This document shows, in pieces, positions 44,850-54,182 of a DNA stretch of 64,000 nt. The first letter of the stretch is position 1. Each line of letters opens with the position of its first letter. The notes under the pieces were generated by a model that ran no database searches, was not told the DNA's origin, and worked only from the letters and a program-made list of their open reading frames with translations. The translations under genes and the position numbers were made by a program. This DNA comes from Cyanobacteria bacterium CYA (lineage in GTDB: Bacteria; Planctomycetota; Phycisphaerae; Phycisphaerales; UBA1924), in the NCBI GenBank assembly GCA_008363215.1, contig RHKP01000007.1, forward strand, positions 49,713-113,712. The letters are read 5' to 3'.

Positions 44850-46859
44850 GTGCCGCACGCCTCTCGCAAGAACCACGCTCCCGCTCGGCGCGCCGGGGGC
44901 CGTTCCGGCGAGTTGACTTCGGGTCCGCTCGTCTCTCTTCCCGTCCTCCCGCACCCACCCGACGTGCTCGCCCGTCGAGTCGCGCGCATCCGTCGCTGGC
45001 GCCTTCGGGCCCTCGTCTTCGTTCACCTGCTGATTCTGGCCCACGTGGCCCACTGGCTGATCAGCGGCACAACTCTCGGACGTTTCGTGCTTTCAGACTC
45101 GATGGAGACCCTCGAACTCGGTCGCGTCAACCCCGGGTTCATCCTCTTCGCCCTCGCGGCCGCCTGCACCGCCATCGGCGGGCGCTGGCTGTGCGGATGG
45201 GCTTGCCACATGGGCGCACTCCAGGACGCCTGCGCGTGGCTCCTCCGCCGTGTCGGCCTGCGCCCCCGTGTCCTCCGACTCCGCCTCCTGGGCTATATGC
45301 CGGTGGCCCTGGCTTTCTACATGTTCGTGTGGCCCACGTTCAACCGCGAACTGCTCTCGCCTCTGCTTTCCAAGATCACGCCTGATTCCCACCGCTCCGC
45401 GCCCGCTCCTTTCCCCGGCTTTGAATCCGCCCTCACCAGCGACAACCTGTGGCAAGGCATGCCCAGCCTGCCCGTCGCCATTCCCTTCCTCCTCATCTGC
45501 GGCGGCGCCAGCATCTACTTCCTCGGCAACCGCGGCTTCTGCCGCTACGGGTGCCCCTACGGCGGCGTGTTCACCACCCTCGAACGCCTGGCGCCCTTCC
45601 GCATCACCGTCGATCTCGACCTCTGCGACGGCTGCGGCAAATGCACCGCCGCCTGCACCTCCGGAATCCGCGTACACGAAGAGGTCCGCGCCTTTGGACG
45701 CGTCGTCTCCCCCGCCTGCTCCAAGACCCTTGACTGCAAGGCCGCCTGTCCCCACGACGCGCTGAGCCTGAGCCTGAGCCGCCCGGCGATTGGATCGGCC
45801 CTCCGCCGTTCCCCCGCCCCCGCCCGCCCACCGTTTGACGCTTCCCTCGGGCTTGAACTGGCCCTTCTGGCCGTGTTCGTCGCCGTCTTTTTCATCACAC
45901 GCGGGCTCTACGCCCTCGTCCCCATGCTCATGGCCGTCGGAATCAGCATCTGCGCCTGCGGCATCACCTGGTTCGCCTGGCGCCTCATCCGCGACAGCAA
46001 CCTGCGACTGGCCTCGCTTCAACTCAAGCGCGGCGGCGCCATCACCTCCGCCGGGCTGGGCTTCCTCGCCCTCACCTTCTTCACCGGTCTGTTCCTTGCC
46101 CACTCGGCCCTGGTGCGCGGGCTGCAATGGCGCGCCTCCGTACTGGACGCCCGCGTGCTCGTCTCCGCTGAAGCGGCCTTTTCCCCCACTCCCGTCCCGC
46201 TCCCCGACGATTCGCTCGCCGCGGCCAAGGACGCCCTTGCACTCTACCAACTCGGATCCTCCCTTAGACACGGCGGGCTTGCGCTGCTTGATACGCACCC
46301 CGTCCTGGTGCGCACCGCCTGGCTCAAACTCGTGCTGGGTGACAACGACGGCGCTGAATCCGCCCTCCGCCGCGCCATGGCCATCCAGCCCACCGATCCG
46401 CTCAGCGTCGATCTGGCACGCCTGTTCCTGAAGCGGGGCCAGCCCGAGCGGGCACAGGAATGGCTCATCAACATTCTCAACGATCGGGGTGACTTTGAGC
46501 AGTCCCGCGCTCTGCTTGCCACCCTTCTCGTATGGCAGAACCGAGCCGACGACGCGCTGACGCTGTATCAGGACTACCTCGCGACGCACCCCCAGGATGC
46601 CGCCAACCGCGCCGCCTTCGGCGCCCTGCTCGTCTCCCTCGGACGCATCGACGAGGGGCGCGCGCACCTGACCCAGGTCATCAAGACCAATCCCCGTCTG
46701 CCCCGGCCGCGCCATGATCTGGCGGCCTCATACGCGCTGGTCGGCGACGTCGACACCGCCGTCAAACTGCTTGAGCAGGCCGCCCGCGACGTGCCCGCCG
46801 AGTCCCGTAACTTCCTTGCTCACGCCGACCTGCTCCGGGCCCCACACCCGCACGACTGA
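44850..46859 (+). CDS. Membrane 4Fe-4S protein with C-terminal TPR domain
   Basis: The product has 669 residues from GTG 44850, with GGAG 7 nt upstream. The N-terminal half is NapH/CcoG-like: several membrane segments with WLCGWACHMGALQ near residue 112 and FCRYGCPYGG near 230. A ferredoxin site CDGCGKCTAACTSGI lies near 255, and CSKTLDCKAACP follows. After further membrane segments, residues 460-660 form TPR repeats (ALRRAMAIQPTDPLSVDLAR, GALLVSLGRIDEGRAHL) on the outer or inner face. Such proteins pass electrons from quinol to exported acceptors. The next gene, 138 nt on, encodes a multihaem cytochrome, a natural partner. Confidence 0.8.
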   Translation: MPHASRKNHAPARRAGGRSGELTSGPLVSLPVLPHPPDVLARRVARIRRWRLRALVFVHLLILAHVAHWLISGTTLGRFVLSDSMETLELGRVNPGFILFALAAACTAIGGRWLCGWACHMGALQDACAWLLRRVGLRPRVLRLRLLGYMPVALAFYMFVWPTFNRELLSPLLSKITPDSHRSAPAPFPGFESALTSDNLWQGMPSLPVAIPFLLICGGASIYFLGNRGFCRYGCPYGGVFTTLERLAPFRITVDLDLCDGCGKCTAACTSGIRVHEEVRAFGRVVSPACSKTLDCKAACPHDALSLSLSRPAIGSALRRSPAPARPPFDASLGLELALLAVFVAVFFITRGLYALVPMLMAVGISICACGITWFAWRLIRDSNLRLASLQLKRGGAITSAGLGFLALTFFTGLFLAHSALVRGLQWRASVLDARVLVSAEAAFSPTPVPLPDDSLAAAKDALALYQLGSSLRHGGLALLDTHPVLVRTAWLKLVLGDNDGAESALRRAMAIQPTDPLSVDLARLFLKRGQPERAQEWLINILNDRGDFEQSRALLATLLVWQNRADDALTLYQDYLATHPQDAANRAAFGALLVSLGRIDEGRAHLTQVIKTNPRLPRPRHDLAASYALVGDVDTAVKLLEQAARDVPAESRNFLAHADLLRAPHPHD

Positions 46860-46997
46860 TACCAGCCTCCCGGACGCACGTGTGCCGGCCTGAACCGGAG
46901 CGTGAACTTCCGACGCAGGGCTTGCATTGCCGAACCTGGCTCGATATCCTCGCAAACTGGATAACCCGGTACGTATTATTGGAGCAGGAGACCCCGG

Positions 46998-48827
46998 ATG
47001 ATCGGGTACGCCAGAACTTTCGTCTCGAAAAAGCCCATCGCCACCGGCGCCCTCATCGCCGTACTGGCCGCCGTGGCCGGCGCCGTCTACTTCGAAATGA
47101 CGCTCGATGACTTCCACGTTCCCGGCACGCAGTTCGGCGACCTCGAGGTCGGAGCCATCGAAACTTCCGATTCGTGCAAACTCTGCCACGGCAACGTCGA
47201 CATCGGTAACGACCCCTCCTCCACCTGGGCAGGCAGCAAGATGGCTCAGGCCGGACGCAATCCGCTCTTCTTCGCGCAGATGGCCCTTGCCAATCAGGAT
47301 GTCTCCAACGTCGGCTACTACTGCATGCGCTGCCACATCCCCTATTCCGTCGTCTCCGGCTCGGCGCTCACGCCCGACGGCAGCGCACTCACCATGGCCG
47401 ACCAGGACGGCGTCACCTGTCACATCTGCCACTCCATGGTCGACCCCATCTACAAGCCCGGCATCAGCCCGGTTGAAGACCTGCCCATTCTGGCCGCACT
47501 CGAAGATGTTCCCGAGTTCTACGGCAACGCCATGTTTGTCCTCGACCCCACCGGCACCCGGCGCGGCATCGTCCGGCCCGATACCTACGCCCTCCACGAC
47601 GTGATCGCTTCTCCGTTCCACGCCACCGGCTCCATGTGCGGCACCTGCCACGATGTCGGAAACGTCGCCATCACCGCCCAGCCCGACGGCACCTTCCGCT
47701 ACAACGCCCTCGATGAGCCCTCTCCCACGCAGAACCCCCAGGAAATGTTCCCCCTCGAACGCACCTACACCGAGTGGGCGCTGAGCGACTTTGCCAACGG
47801 CGGCGTGGACATGGGCGGACGTTTCGGCGGCCTGGGGGTCTCCACGGTATCCACCTGTCAGGATTGCCACATGCCGCGTGCCCAGGGGCAGTTGTGCTTC
47901 TTCGCCCCCGAGCGCCCCGACGCAGCAAGGCACGAGTTCGCCGGCAGCGGCGCCCAGACGCTCGACATCATCGCCTTGTGGACCGCAGAGGATCCCGAAG
48001 TCGATCAGACCGCCATCGCTTCGGCGCGCGCCGCGGCAGTCTCCATGCTCGAACGCGCTGCCACGCTCGACGTCGAGCAGACCGGCGCCCTCATGCGGGT
48101 ACGCGTCACCAACGAGTCAGGCCACAAACTCCCGACCGGACACATCGAAGGCCGCCGCGCCTGGGTCAACATCCGCTTCTTCGACAGCGCCGACCAGTTG
48201 CTCGCCGAAGTCGGCGCATACGACGAATCTGAGGCCGAACTGCACCTCGAAGGCACCACCATCTTTGAAATGCAGGTCGGACTCAGTGACGACGCCGCCG
48301 CCGCCACCGGACTGCCCGCCGGGCTGAGCCAGCACATGGCTCTGGCCGACACCATCGTCAAGGACACCCGCATCCCCCCACGCGGATGGGACAACGCCGC
48401 CTACGAAGCCGCAGGATCTCCGGCCGTCGGCGCCGTGTACGACGACGGGCAATACTGGCACGAGCGCTGGTACTCCATCCCCGCCGGGACCGCGACCTTC
48501 CAGGCTCGCCTCTATTACCAGAGCACGCCCAAGGAATACATCGAACACCTGCGCGACGCCAACGTTTCCAATCACTGGGGGCAGACGCTCTATGACCTGT
48601 GGGTGCAGACCGGACGCGGCGCACCGATCCTCATGGCCGAGACCAGCACCCCCGTCGGATGCCCGGGCGACTTCAACGGCGACAACGCGCTCGACTTCTT
48701 CGACGTTCAGGCTTTCCTGGCCGCCTTCTCCGCTCATCATCCCAGCGCCGACTATGCCAACGACGGCGTGTTCAACTTCTTCGACGTCCAGGCGTTCCTC
48801 CAGACATTTGCCGACGGCTGCCCGTGA
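46998..48827 (+). CDS. Five-haem cytochrome c with GC-type dockerin
   Basis: The 609-residue protein has an N-terminal hydrophobic segment (residues 12-31) and five c-type haem sites: CKLCH near residue 60, CMRCH near 109, CHICH near 141, CGTCH near 214 and CQDCH near 287. A haem-free beta-rich domain from about residue 345 (MRVRVTNESGHKLPTGHIEG, as in other large multihaem cytochromes) follows. The last 55 residues (48660-48824) are a dockerin-like domain ending ADGCP. A multihaem cytochrome carrying an anchoring domain suggests electron transfer at the cell surface. It lies next to the FeS/TPR membrane protein. Confidence 0.88.
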   Translation: MIGYARTFVSKKPIATGALIAVLAAVAGAVYFEMTLDDFHVPGTQFGDLEVGAIETSDSCKLCHGNVDIGNDPSSTWAGSKMAQAGRNPLFFAQMALANQDVSNVGYYCMRCHIPYSVVSGSALTPDGSALTMADQDGVTCHICHSMVDPIYKPGISPVEDLPILAALEDVPEFYGNAMFVLDPTGTRRGIVRPDTYALHDVIASPFHATGSMCGTCHDVGNVAITAQPDGTFRYNALDEPSPTQNPQEMFPLERTYTEWALSDFANGGVDMGGRFGGLGVSTVSTCQDCHMPRAQGQLCFFAPERPDAARHEFAGSGAQTLDIIALWTAEDPEVDQTAIASARAAAVSMLERAATLDVEQTGALMRVRVTNESGHKLPTGHIEGRRAWVNIRFFDSADQLLAEVGAYDESEAELHLEGTTIFEMQVGLSDDAAAATGLPAGLSQHMALADTIVKDTRIPPRGWDNAAYEAAGSPAVGAVYDDGQYWHERWYSIPAGTATFQARLYYQSTPKEYIEHLRDANVSNHWGQTLYDLWVQTGRGAPILMAETSTPVGCPGDFNGDNALDFFDVQAFLAAFSAHHPSADYANDGVFNFFDVQAFLQTFADGCP

Positions 48828-48847
48828 TCGGCTGTGCCTCTGGGTCG

Positions 48848-48866
48848 ATCGGCTCCCCGAGCCGAT
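48848..48866. other. Post-stop hairpin of the TCGGC-N7-GCCGA family
   Basis: ATCGGCT and AGCCGAT pair perfectly over 7 bp around CCCCG, 20 nt after the cytochrome stop and before the next gene, so here the hairpin stands alone without a terminator. Confidence 0.6.
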
Positions 48867-48907
48867 GTCCGCCCGCAAACCGCTCCCTTCTCTTGGAACA
48901 TGTAACC

Positions 48908-49918
48908 ATGAACAATCAACAAGCCCGTTCTCTTCTCCAGAAGTGCTGTGTTCTCGCCTTGGCGATGTCTGCGGCCTTGCTCATCGCCGGTCCGCTGGAC
49001 CCGCCGGCCGGTCCGGTCAGTCCGACCTACAAGACCCTCTCGGAAGTCGAGCCCCGTGTGGCCGTCAACAGCGTCAACACTCCGGGCGATTCCAGTTGTG
49101 TCTTCAGGATCACTCAAGCGGGGTCGTACTATCTGACAGGCAATCTTGCCAGTAGTGTGAGCGGCAAGGTCGGGATCGAGATCGCTGCGTCAAACGTCAC
49201 GCTCGACCTCCACGGTTTCGTGATCGACGGCACGACCGTTCTTGGTGCGCCTCCTTCGCTGGATGGCATCAGAGTGGCCGGTGCGCAGCGCGCCATCACG
49301 ATCAAGAACGGCGTGGTCCGAGACTTTGCCGGAACCGGCATCGCCGGCTCGGCGGCAACCGGCCTGATCCTCACGGATATCACCGTGGACACCTGCGGTG
49401 ATGACGGGATCGAAACCGGACCGTTCGCCCGCGTTGACCGCTGCGCGGCCTTGACCTGCGCCGGGTTCGGGATCTCCATCCCCTCGCAGGGCGCGACCGT
49501 CACAAACTGCACCGCAGCAAACAACGAACTGAGCGGCTTGCGGGTGGTCGGTGCAGGAGCACGCGTGCAACAGTGCACTGCCTATGGCAACGGACAGCAC
49601 GGCATCGAAGTTTCCGGCAAAGCCATGATCACGGAGAACACCTGCATGTTCAACGGCACGGCGATCGTCGACGGCGCCGGGATCCGGCTCGCCGGCGCCG
49701 GCGCCAAAGTCACCGACAACCAGGTGACCAGCAACGATCACGGTATCTTGGCGGTGAATGACCAGAACCTGGTCTACCACAACTGGGCTTCCCATAACAC
49801 GGTCACGCAATACTCAGCCCCATCGTGGCATGGCTTTGCAAACGACTGGAATATCTCGATGTCCGGCTTCGATCTCCACGAGTCCGAGCCGTTTCGCAAC
49901 TTCACCTCAGAACCTTGA
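48908..49918 (+). CDS. Exported right-handed beta-helix protein
   Basis: The product has 336 residues. A signal peptide (CCVLALAMSAALLIAG) precedes a parallel beta-helix built from short repeats such as GIEIAASNVTLDLHGFVIDG, GIRVAGAQRAITIKNGVVRD and GISIPSQGATVTNCTAANN. The N-terminal ITQAGSYYLTGNL is a common opener in planctomycete members. Such helices bind or cleave polysaccharides, but no lyase residues can be assigned. There is no dockerin. It is 80 nt after the cytochrome gene and shares its terminator region at 49990, so the two may be co-transcribed. Confidence 0.82.
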   Translation: MNNQQARSLLQKCCVLALAMSAALLIAGPLDPPAGPVSPTYKTLSEVEPRVAVNSVNTPGDSSCVFRITQAGSYYLTGNLASSVSGKVGIEIAASNVTLDLHGFVIDGTTVLGAPPSLDGIRVAGAQRAITIKNGVVRDFAGTGIAGSAATGLILTDITVDTCGDDGIETGPFARVDRCAALTCAGFGISIPSQGATVTNCTAANNELSGLRVVGAGARVQQCTAYGNGQHGIEVSGKAMITENTCMFNGTAIVDGAGIRLAGAGAKVTDNQVTSNDHGILAVNDQNLVYHNWASHNTVTQYSAPSWHGFANDWNISMSGFDLHESEPFRNFTSEP

Positions 49919-49928
49919 TCCGGCGTAG

Positions 49929-49947
49929 ATCGGCGCTCCGAGCCGAT
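49929..49947. other. Post-stop hairpin of the TCGGC-N7-GCCGA family
   Basis: ATCGGC and GCCGAT pair around a 7-nt loop, 10 nt after the beta-helix stop. Confidence 0.6.
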
Positions 49948-49989
49948 ACCTCCGGACCCCAGAGCCCGAGCATCCGCGAGATTCCCAGC

Positions 49990-50024
49990 GCCGGGGTGGA
50001 CCAGTCCGCCCCGGCCTCGTTCTT
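49990..50024 (+). terminator. Terminator hairpin after the beta-helix gene
   Basis: An 11-bp stem with one G-U pair (49990-50000 with 50005-50015) and a 4-nt loop is followed by a weak T-rich tail. The rest of the gene-free stretch to 50323 shows nothing that I can support. Confidence 0.65.
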
Positions 50025-50323
50025 CCGAACCTTCCGCAGCAACACCCTCGCCGATTGGATACCTGCTCAAGTTGAGTCTCGGACGGGCGAGAACACTGGA
50101 CGCGTGCCCGTCGTCGAACACCTCTCAGCGTGGGCTTCAAAGCAAACTCTGACCGCAAGGGGCGTATACCACACTGATCCGTGTTCGTGCGCGCACGAAG
50201 ATCCGGCATCCAGACACACGCGTTTCAAGGCAGAACGGTGCGCTCCTGCCAGAACTGGCAGGTCTGCGTCATCGCGCTGCGCTTCGATGCGAATAAGGTG
50301 ATCGAATCAACCAGACGCAGGGT

Positions 50324-53300
50324 TCACCTCGTCCACTCGGCACTCCCGGCCGCCGACATCGACTCGGACGGCCGCTTTGACTCTCCCGACGGGGTGGGCA
50401 GGCCCGGGTCACCTTCCTGATCGTCCAGCACATCATCCTCGGCGTCCGCGGGACTTTCGACATCCTTGGGTGCTTCCGCCGCGACCGGCTTGGCCGGCTT
50501 GCCCTCACCGAGGTATCGCAACAGGAAATCCTCATACTTGCGAAAACGCCCGAGAGTCTTCACGTCCCCGCCCAACCCGTGTCCGCCGGTGGGATCGAGG
50601 AACAACTCGACGTTGACCTCCTTGCCGGCCTTGAGCAGTTCGCGGTACACGCGCACCGTGTCCTGATAGAGCACATTGTCGTCTTCCATGCCGTGGATGA
50701 GCAGGAGATGGCCCTTGAGGTTCTTGGCCAGGGGCAGCAGCGAGTACTTCTCGAGCACGGTCTTGCCGACCTGCCCTGAGCCGATCGTGCCCGTCGAGTA
50801 CCACGAGTTGTAGTTCTCCCACTCCGTCGGGCCTGCGCCCGCGATGCCTGCCGCGAACACGTCCGGCTCGGAGTACATCACCATCTGCGTCTGGAACCCG
50901 CCGAACGACCACCCGTGCAGAGCCATTTTCGTCTTGTCCACCCCGGCGTGCTCAACCAGCCAGTTCGCCCCGTCGACCAGATCCTCGGTCTGCGGCTTGC
51001 CGACCTGCTCGAAGTTGGCCTTTTCAAATACCGCTCCGTAGCCCGACGCCCCGCGCGGGTCGATCGTCGCCGTCACCCAGCCGTGGACCTCCGTCATGTA
51101 GCGGGCAAACCCGTAACTCGACGTGTTGAACGACCCGCGCGTGGCCATCTTCTGCTCGCCCAGCGGGCCGCCGTAGACGTAAACCAGCAGCGGGCGCTTG
51201 TCCTCGGGGGTCCAGTCCTTCGGCTTGAACATGTGTCCGAGGATGGCCTGTCCGTGCCGGTTCTCAAACGTGAAGTACTCCGGCGCGACCTTCGTCAGTT
51301 TGTGCGCCTCGGCCGGATGCGAATCGGTGAGCACCGTCGTGACCGGCTCCACGCCGGTCGTGATCGCCGTCAACTCGGTCAGCACGCCGAAATCGACGCG
51401 ATTGCCCAGCATGTGCTTCGCATCATCGCTGACCGCAACGCTGCTGTACACGCCCTCGCCGGTCGACAGTTTGGCCATGTCGCCGGTCTCGGTGTTGATG
51501 GCGAACACCTGCTCGCCCGCCGCGTCCCCCGCCGTCGCCGTTGCGAAGATCAACGTGTGATCTTCCGAAATGTCAAACGGATAGACCTCAAACTGTCCCT
51601 GCGTCAGTTGCGTCAGTTGCTGGTACTTCGGATCCAGTAGGCTCAACTGCCGATAGCCGGACAGTTCAGTGATGAACACGAGGCGGCGGCTGTCCGGCAG
51701 ATACTGCGGCTGCACCATGCCCGGCGTGTTCGGACCGCCGAAGTGATAGAACTCGTACACCACCCGCGCGTTCTCGATCTTGAACTCCGGCTTCTCTTCC
51801 TCGGGCTTCTTGTCGGCGTCGCTTGGCTTCTCACCCTCCGTGTCGACTTCCTCCTTCTTCTTCTCCCCCTCAGAATCCCCCCCGTCGTCATCCTGCTTCT
51901 CGACTTCGTCTTGCTCGCCCTTGTCGGCCGACTCGCCTTCGCCCGGCTCCTCCGCCTTGGCCGACTTCTCGTCCTTCTTCTTCTCGTCGACAAACCCCGC
52001 TTCGAGAATCTTGATCAAACTCGTGCTCTGCTCGAAGGCCGCGAACGCCACGCGACTGGAGTCAGCAGACCACTCCGGCACGCGCAGCACGTCACGCGGG
52101 CCGGTGATCCGCTTGGTGAACACACGCTCCAGCGTGCCTTCCTCCTTCTCATGCCCGTTCAGGTCGAACAGGTACACCGATGAATACGCTTCAGGCCACG
52201 GGTCATCCGACATGTGCCGAGTCACCTGCCCGGCCCGCGCAAAGCGGTCGCGGTAACTCACGATCGTCACCTGACGCCCGGAACTCCAGTAGTTGTCACC
52301 CCGATTGGCAAGGAACACCAGCCGCTTGCGGTCGGGGCTGATCTTGTACCCCACCATGCGCTCACCGTCCTTGAGTTCCGGATCGAGTTGCACGATCCTG
52401 TGATCCCCGAACGTCACCTGCAACAGCGCCCCCCCGCGCAGGTAGGTGTAGCCCGATCCGTCCGGAAGATACTGCACGTCCGACTCATGCTCGCGCGTGT
52501 GCGTCAGACGCGTCAACTCTCCCAGGTACGGCGTCACCGGCTTGACTTCCGCCTTCTTCTCCTTCTGCTCCCCACTCGTGTCCGCCTGATCCGGCTCCCT
52601 TTCATCGGCCGCGCCGGTTTCGGACTTGTCCGCCTCCGTCGACGTACCCCTCTCTCCCGCGTCGTCGCCGGCCGCTTCGGGCGGCTGGGATTCCTCCCCC
52701 GTCGCGTCGCCTCCCACCACACCGGTCTCCGGCTCGGCCGCAGCCTCCTCCGGGCGGGCGATCGGCTCGTCCCACTTGTCCTGGTCGATCACCAACCGAT
52801 ACAAGTCGCCGCCGGCGATCAACAGCATCTCGTTCGCCACCGGCGACCACTCGTACCCCTGCACGCCGCCGTAGCGCGGCGCCCGCTTGGCGGGCGGCTT
52901 GCCGTCCTTCTCGTCATTGATTTCCGCGTCGTCGGGCAGCACCACGTCGCCGAGCGTCAGTCGCTCCCCGATCGCACCGAGCACACCCCGGGGCGTCTGG
53001 TCCTTGCCCTCGCCTTGCTCATCGTCCGCCTGGCGCGTCATCGCGAGGGTCAACCTGATCGACGGATCCTCGATCACAAGATCGCCCTTGAGCGACTCGC
53101 CCTCCCGCACCAACGTCAGCGTCCCCGCCTTGACACCCATCTTCTCGTCGGCCACCTTGGCGCTCAGTGTCCGCGATCCCGCGTCAAACGTCCCTTCCTT
53201 GACCGGCAAACGCACCAGGCCCACGCGCACTTCGCCCGCGAACTTTCCATCATCTCCTCGATCGATGGACAGTTCGCACACGCCCCCCGGAATCGCCCCC

Positions 53301-53845
53301 GCCTCGCCCCCCGTCGCCTCACCGCTCCACCTTCCCGTGGGCAGGGCATCGTCCCACCCCATCGCATCCGCCTGCTCGCGGGCCAGTCGCTCCATCGTCT
53401 GCCCGGCCTGCTTGGCCTTCTGTTCGCGATCATCCCGCACCTCGCGCGTCTCGGCCTGATACTCGGCCAGGCGCCCCACGCTGCTCATCCGGCGGATCTG
53501 CCCGTTGCTCGTGTCGTACACGTACAGGTCAAACCCGTGCCGACGCTCCAGCCACGAGCGATACAGGAACGCCCCGTACCGCCCGTCATGGCTGAACGAC
53601 GTCGAACGCGCCGAAGGACCAAAATAACTCTTCTCCGGGAAAAGCCTCTCCAGCGTGAGCTTCTCGTCCGCGTCCTTGGTCTCCTCCTTCGTCGCCTCGG
53701 CCTTGGTCTCTTCCGCCTGCCCGTCGCCGTCCGGCACCATCGACACGCCCGCCCAGCAAACCGGACCCACGCCGCCGACCGGCCCCCCGAACAGCACACA
53801 CGAAACTCCTGCCGACAGCAGGCTCAAAATCGTACGAATGAGCAT
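50324..53845 (-). CDS. Large exported S9 (prolyl oligopeptidase-family) peptidase
   Basis: The product has 1173 residues from the ATG at 53845, with AAGGGAG 8 nt upstream. A signal peptide (TILSLLSAGVSCVLFGG) is followed by a long beta-propeller domain (DPP IV N-terminal type) and a C-terminal alpha/beta hydrolase domain. The catalytic Ser is in HGWSFGGFQTQM near residue 975, with Asp in MEDDNVLYQDT and His in GGHGLGGD completing the triad. Two acidic, low-complexity inserts at about residues 365-435 and 615-690, rich in E, D, K and G, make it longer than the usual 650-800 residues. It probably digests oligopeptides outside the cytoplasm. Confidence 0.88.
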   Translation of the reverse strand: MLIRTILSLLSAGVSCVLFGGPVGGVGPVCWAGVSMVPDGDGQAEETKAEATKEETKDADEKLTLERLFPEKSYFGPSARSTSFSHDGRYGAFLYRSWLERRHGFDLYVYDTSNGQIRRMSSVGRLAEYQAETREVRDDREQKAKQAGQTMERLAREQADAMGWDDALPTGRWSGEATGGEAGAIPGGVCELSIDRGDDGKFAGEVRVGLVRLPVKEGTFDAGSRTLSAKVADEKMGVKAGTLTLVREGESLKGDLVIEDPSIRLTLAMTRQADDEQGEGKDQTPRGVLGAIGERLTLGDVVLPDDAEINDEKDGKPPAKRAPRYGGVQGYEWSPVANEMLLIAGGDLYRLVIDQDKWDEPIARPEEAAAEPETGVVGGDATGEESQPPEAAGDDAGERGTSTEADKSETGAADEREPDQADTSGEQKEKKAEVKPVTPYLGELTRLTHTREHESDVQYLPDGSGYTYLRGGALLQVTFGDHRIVQLDPELKDGERMVGYKISPDRKRLVFLANRGDNYWSSGRQVTIVSYRDRFARAGQVTRHMSDDPWPEAYSSVYLFDLNGHEKEEGTLERVFTKRITGPRDVLRVPEWSADSSRVAFAAFEQSTSLIKILEAGFVDEKKKDEKSAKAEEPGEGESADKGEQDEVEKQDDDGGDSEGEKKKEEVDTEGEKPSDADKKPEEEKPEFKIENARVVYEFYHFGGPNTPGMVQPQYLPDSRRLVFITELSGYRQLSLLDPKYQQLTQLTQGQFEVYPFDISEDHTLIFATATAGDAAGEQVFAINTETGDMAKLSTGEGVYSSVAVSDDAKHMLGNRVDFGVLTELTAITTGVEPVTTVLTDSHPAEAHKLTKVAPEYFTFENRHGQAILGHMFKPKDWTPEDKRPLLVYVYGGPLGEQKMATRGSFNTSSYGFARYMTEVHGWVTATIDPRGASGYGAVFEKANFEQVGKPQTEDLVDGANWLVEHAGVDKTKMALHGWSFGGFQTQMVMYSEPDVFAAGIAGAGPTEWENYNSWYSTGTIGSGQVGKTVLEKYSLLPLAKNLKGHLLLIHGMEDDNVLYQDTVRVYRELLKAGKEVNVELFLDPTGGHGLGGDVKTLGRFRKYEDFLLRYLGEGKPAKPVAAEAPKDVESPADAEDDVLDDQEGDPGLPTPSGESKRPSESMSAAGSAEWTR

Positions 53846-54030
53846 CGGGCAACTCCCTTCCGGCCCCCCGCGCCGAGACCCGAGCATAGCCGCTGAAGCC
53901 CGATTACCAAGCCCCACCGTACTTGTGCCCTCGCTCACGCTCCGGAGCCCCACCGGAGCCCAGAATATCGGGCGTGCGGACCTCCTTTCTCGGCAAGAGC
54001 CGGCCACCTCGGCGAACCGATGAGCCGACC

Positions 54031-54108
54031 CCCCCCCGCCGCCAGCATCGCGTCGGCCTGCCGCAGCCTGGTCACGATCTGCTCCGCTGCATGCCGCGTC
54101 CGCTTCAT
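54031..54108 (-). pseudogene. IS3-family transposase OrfA fragment
   Basis: Starting at the ATG at 54108, the minus strand reads MKRTRHAAEQIVTRLRQADA and then MLAAGGG. This matches the opening of IS3-type OrfA proteins in planctomycetes (MKRKRHTAEEI-like, from memory). After about 27 residues the similarity stops, and the helix-turn-helix remainder and OrfB are absent. It is a relic of an insertion sequence beside an integrase relic. Confidence 0.6.
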
Positions 54109-54182
54109 GCCGAAAGTCTCCTCGACCCCGCCGGGGTCCGCTGAGACGTTCAAACGCCTGGATCAGGATTCGGCGGGCAGGT

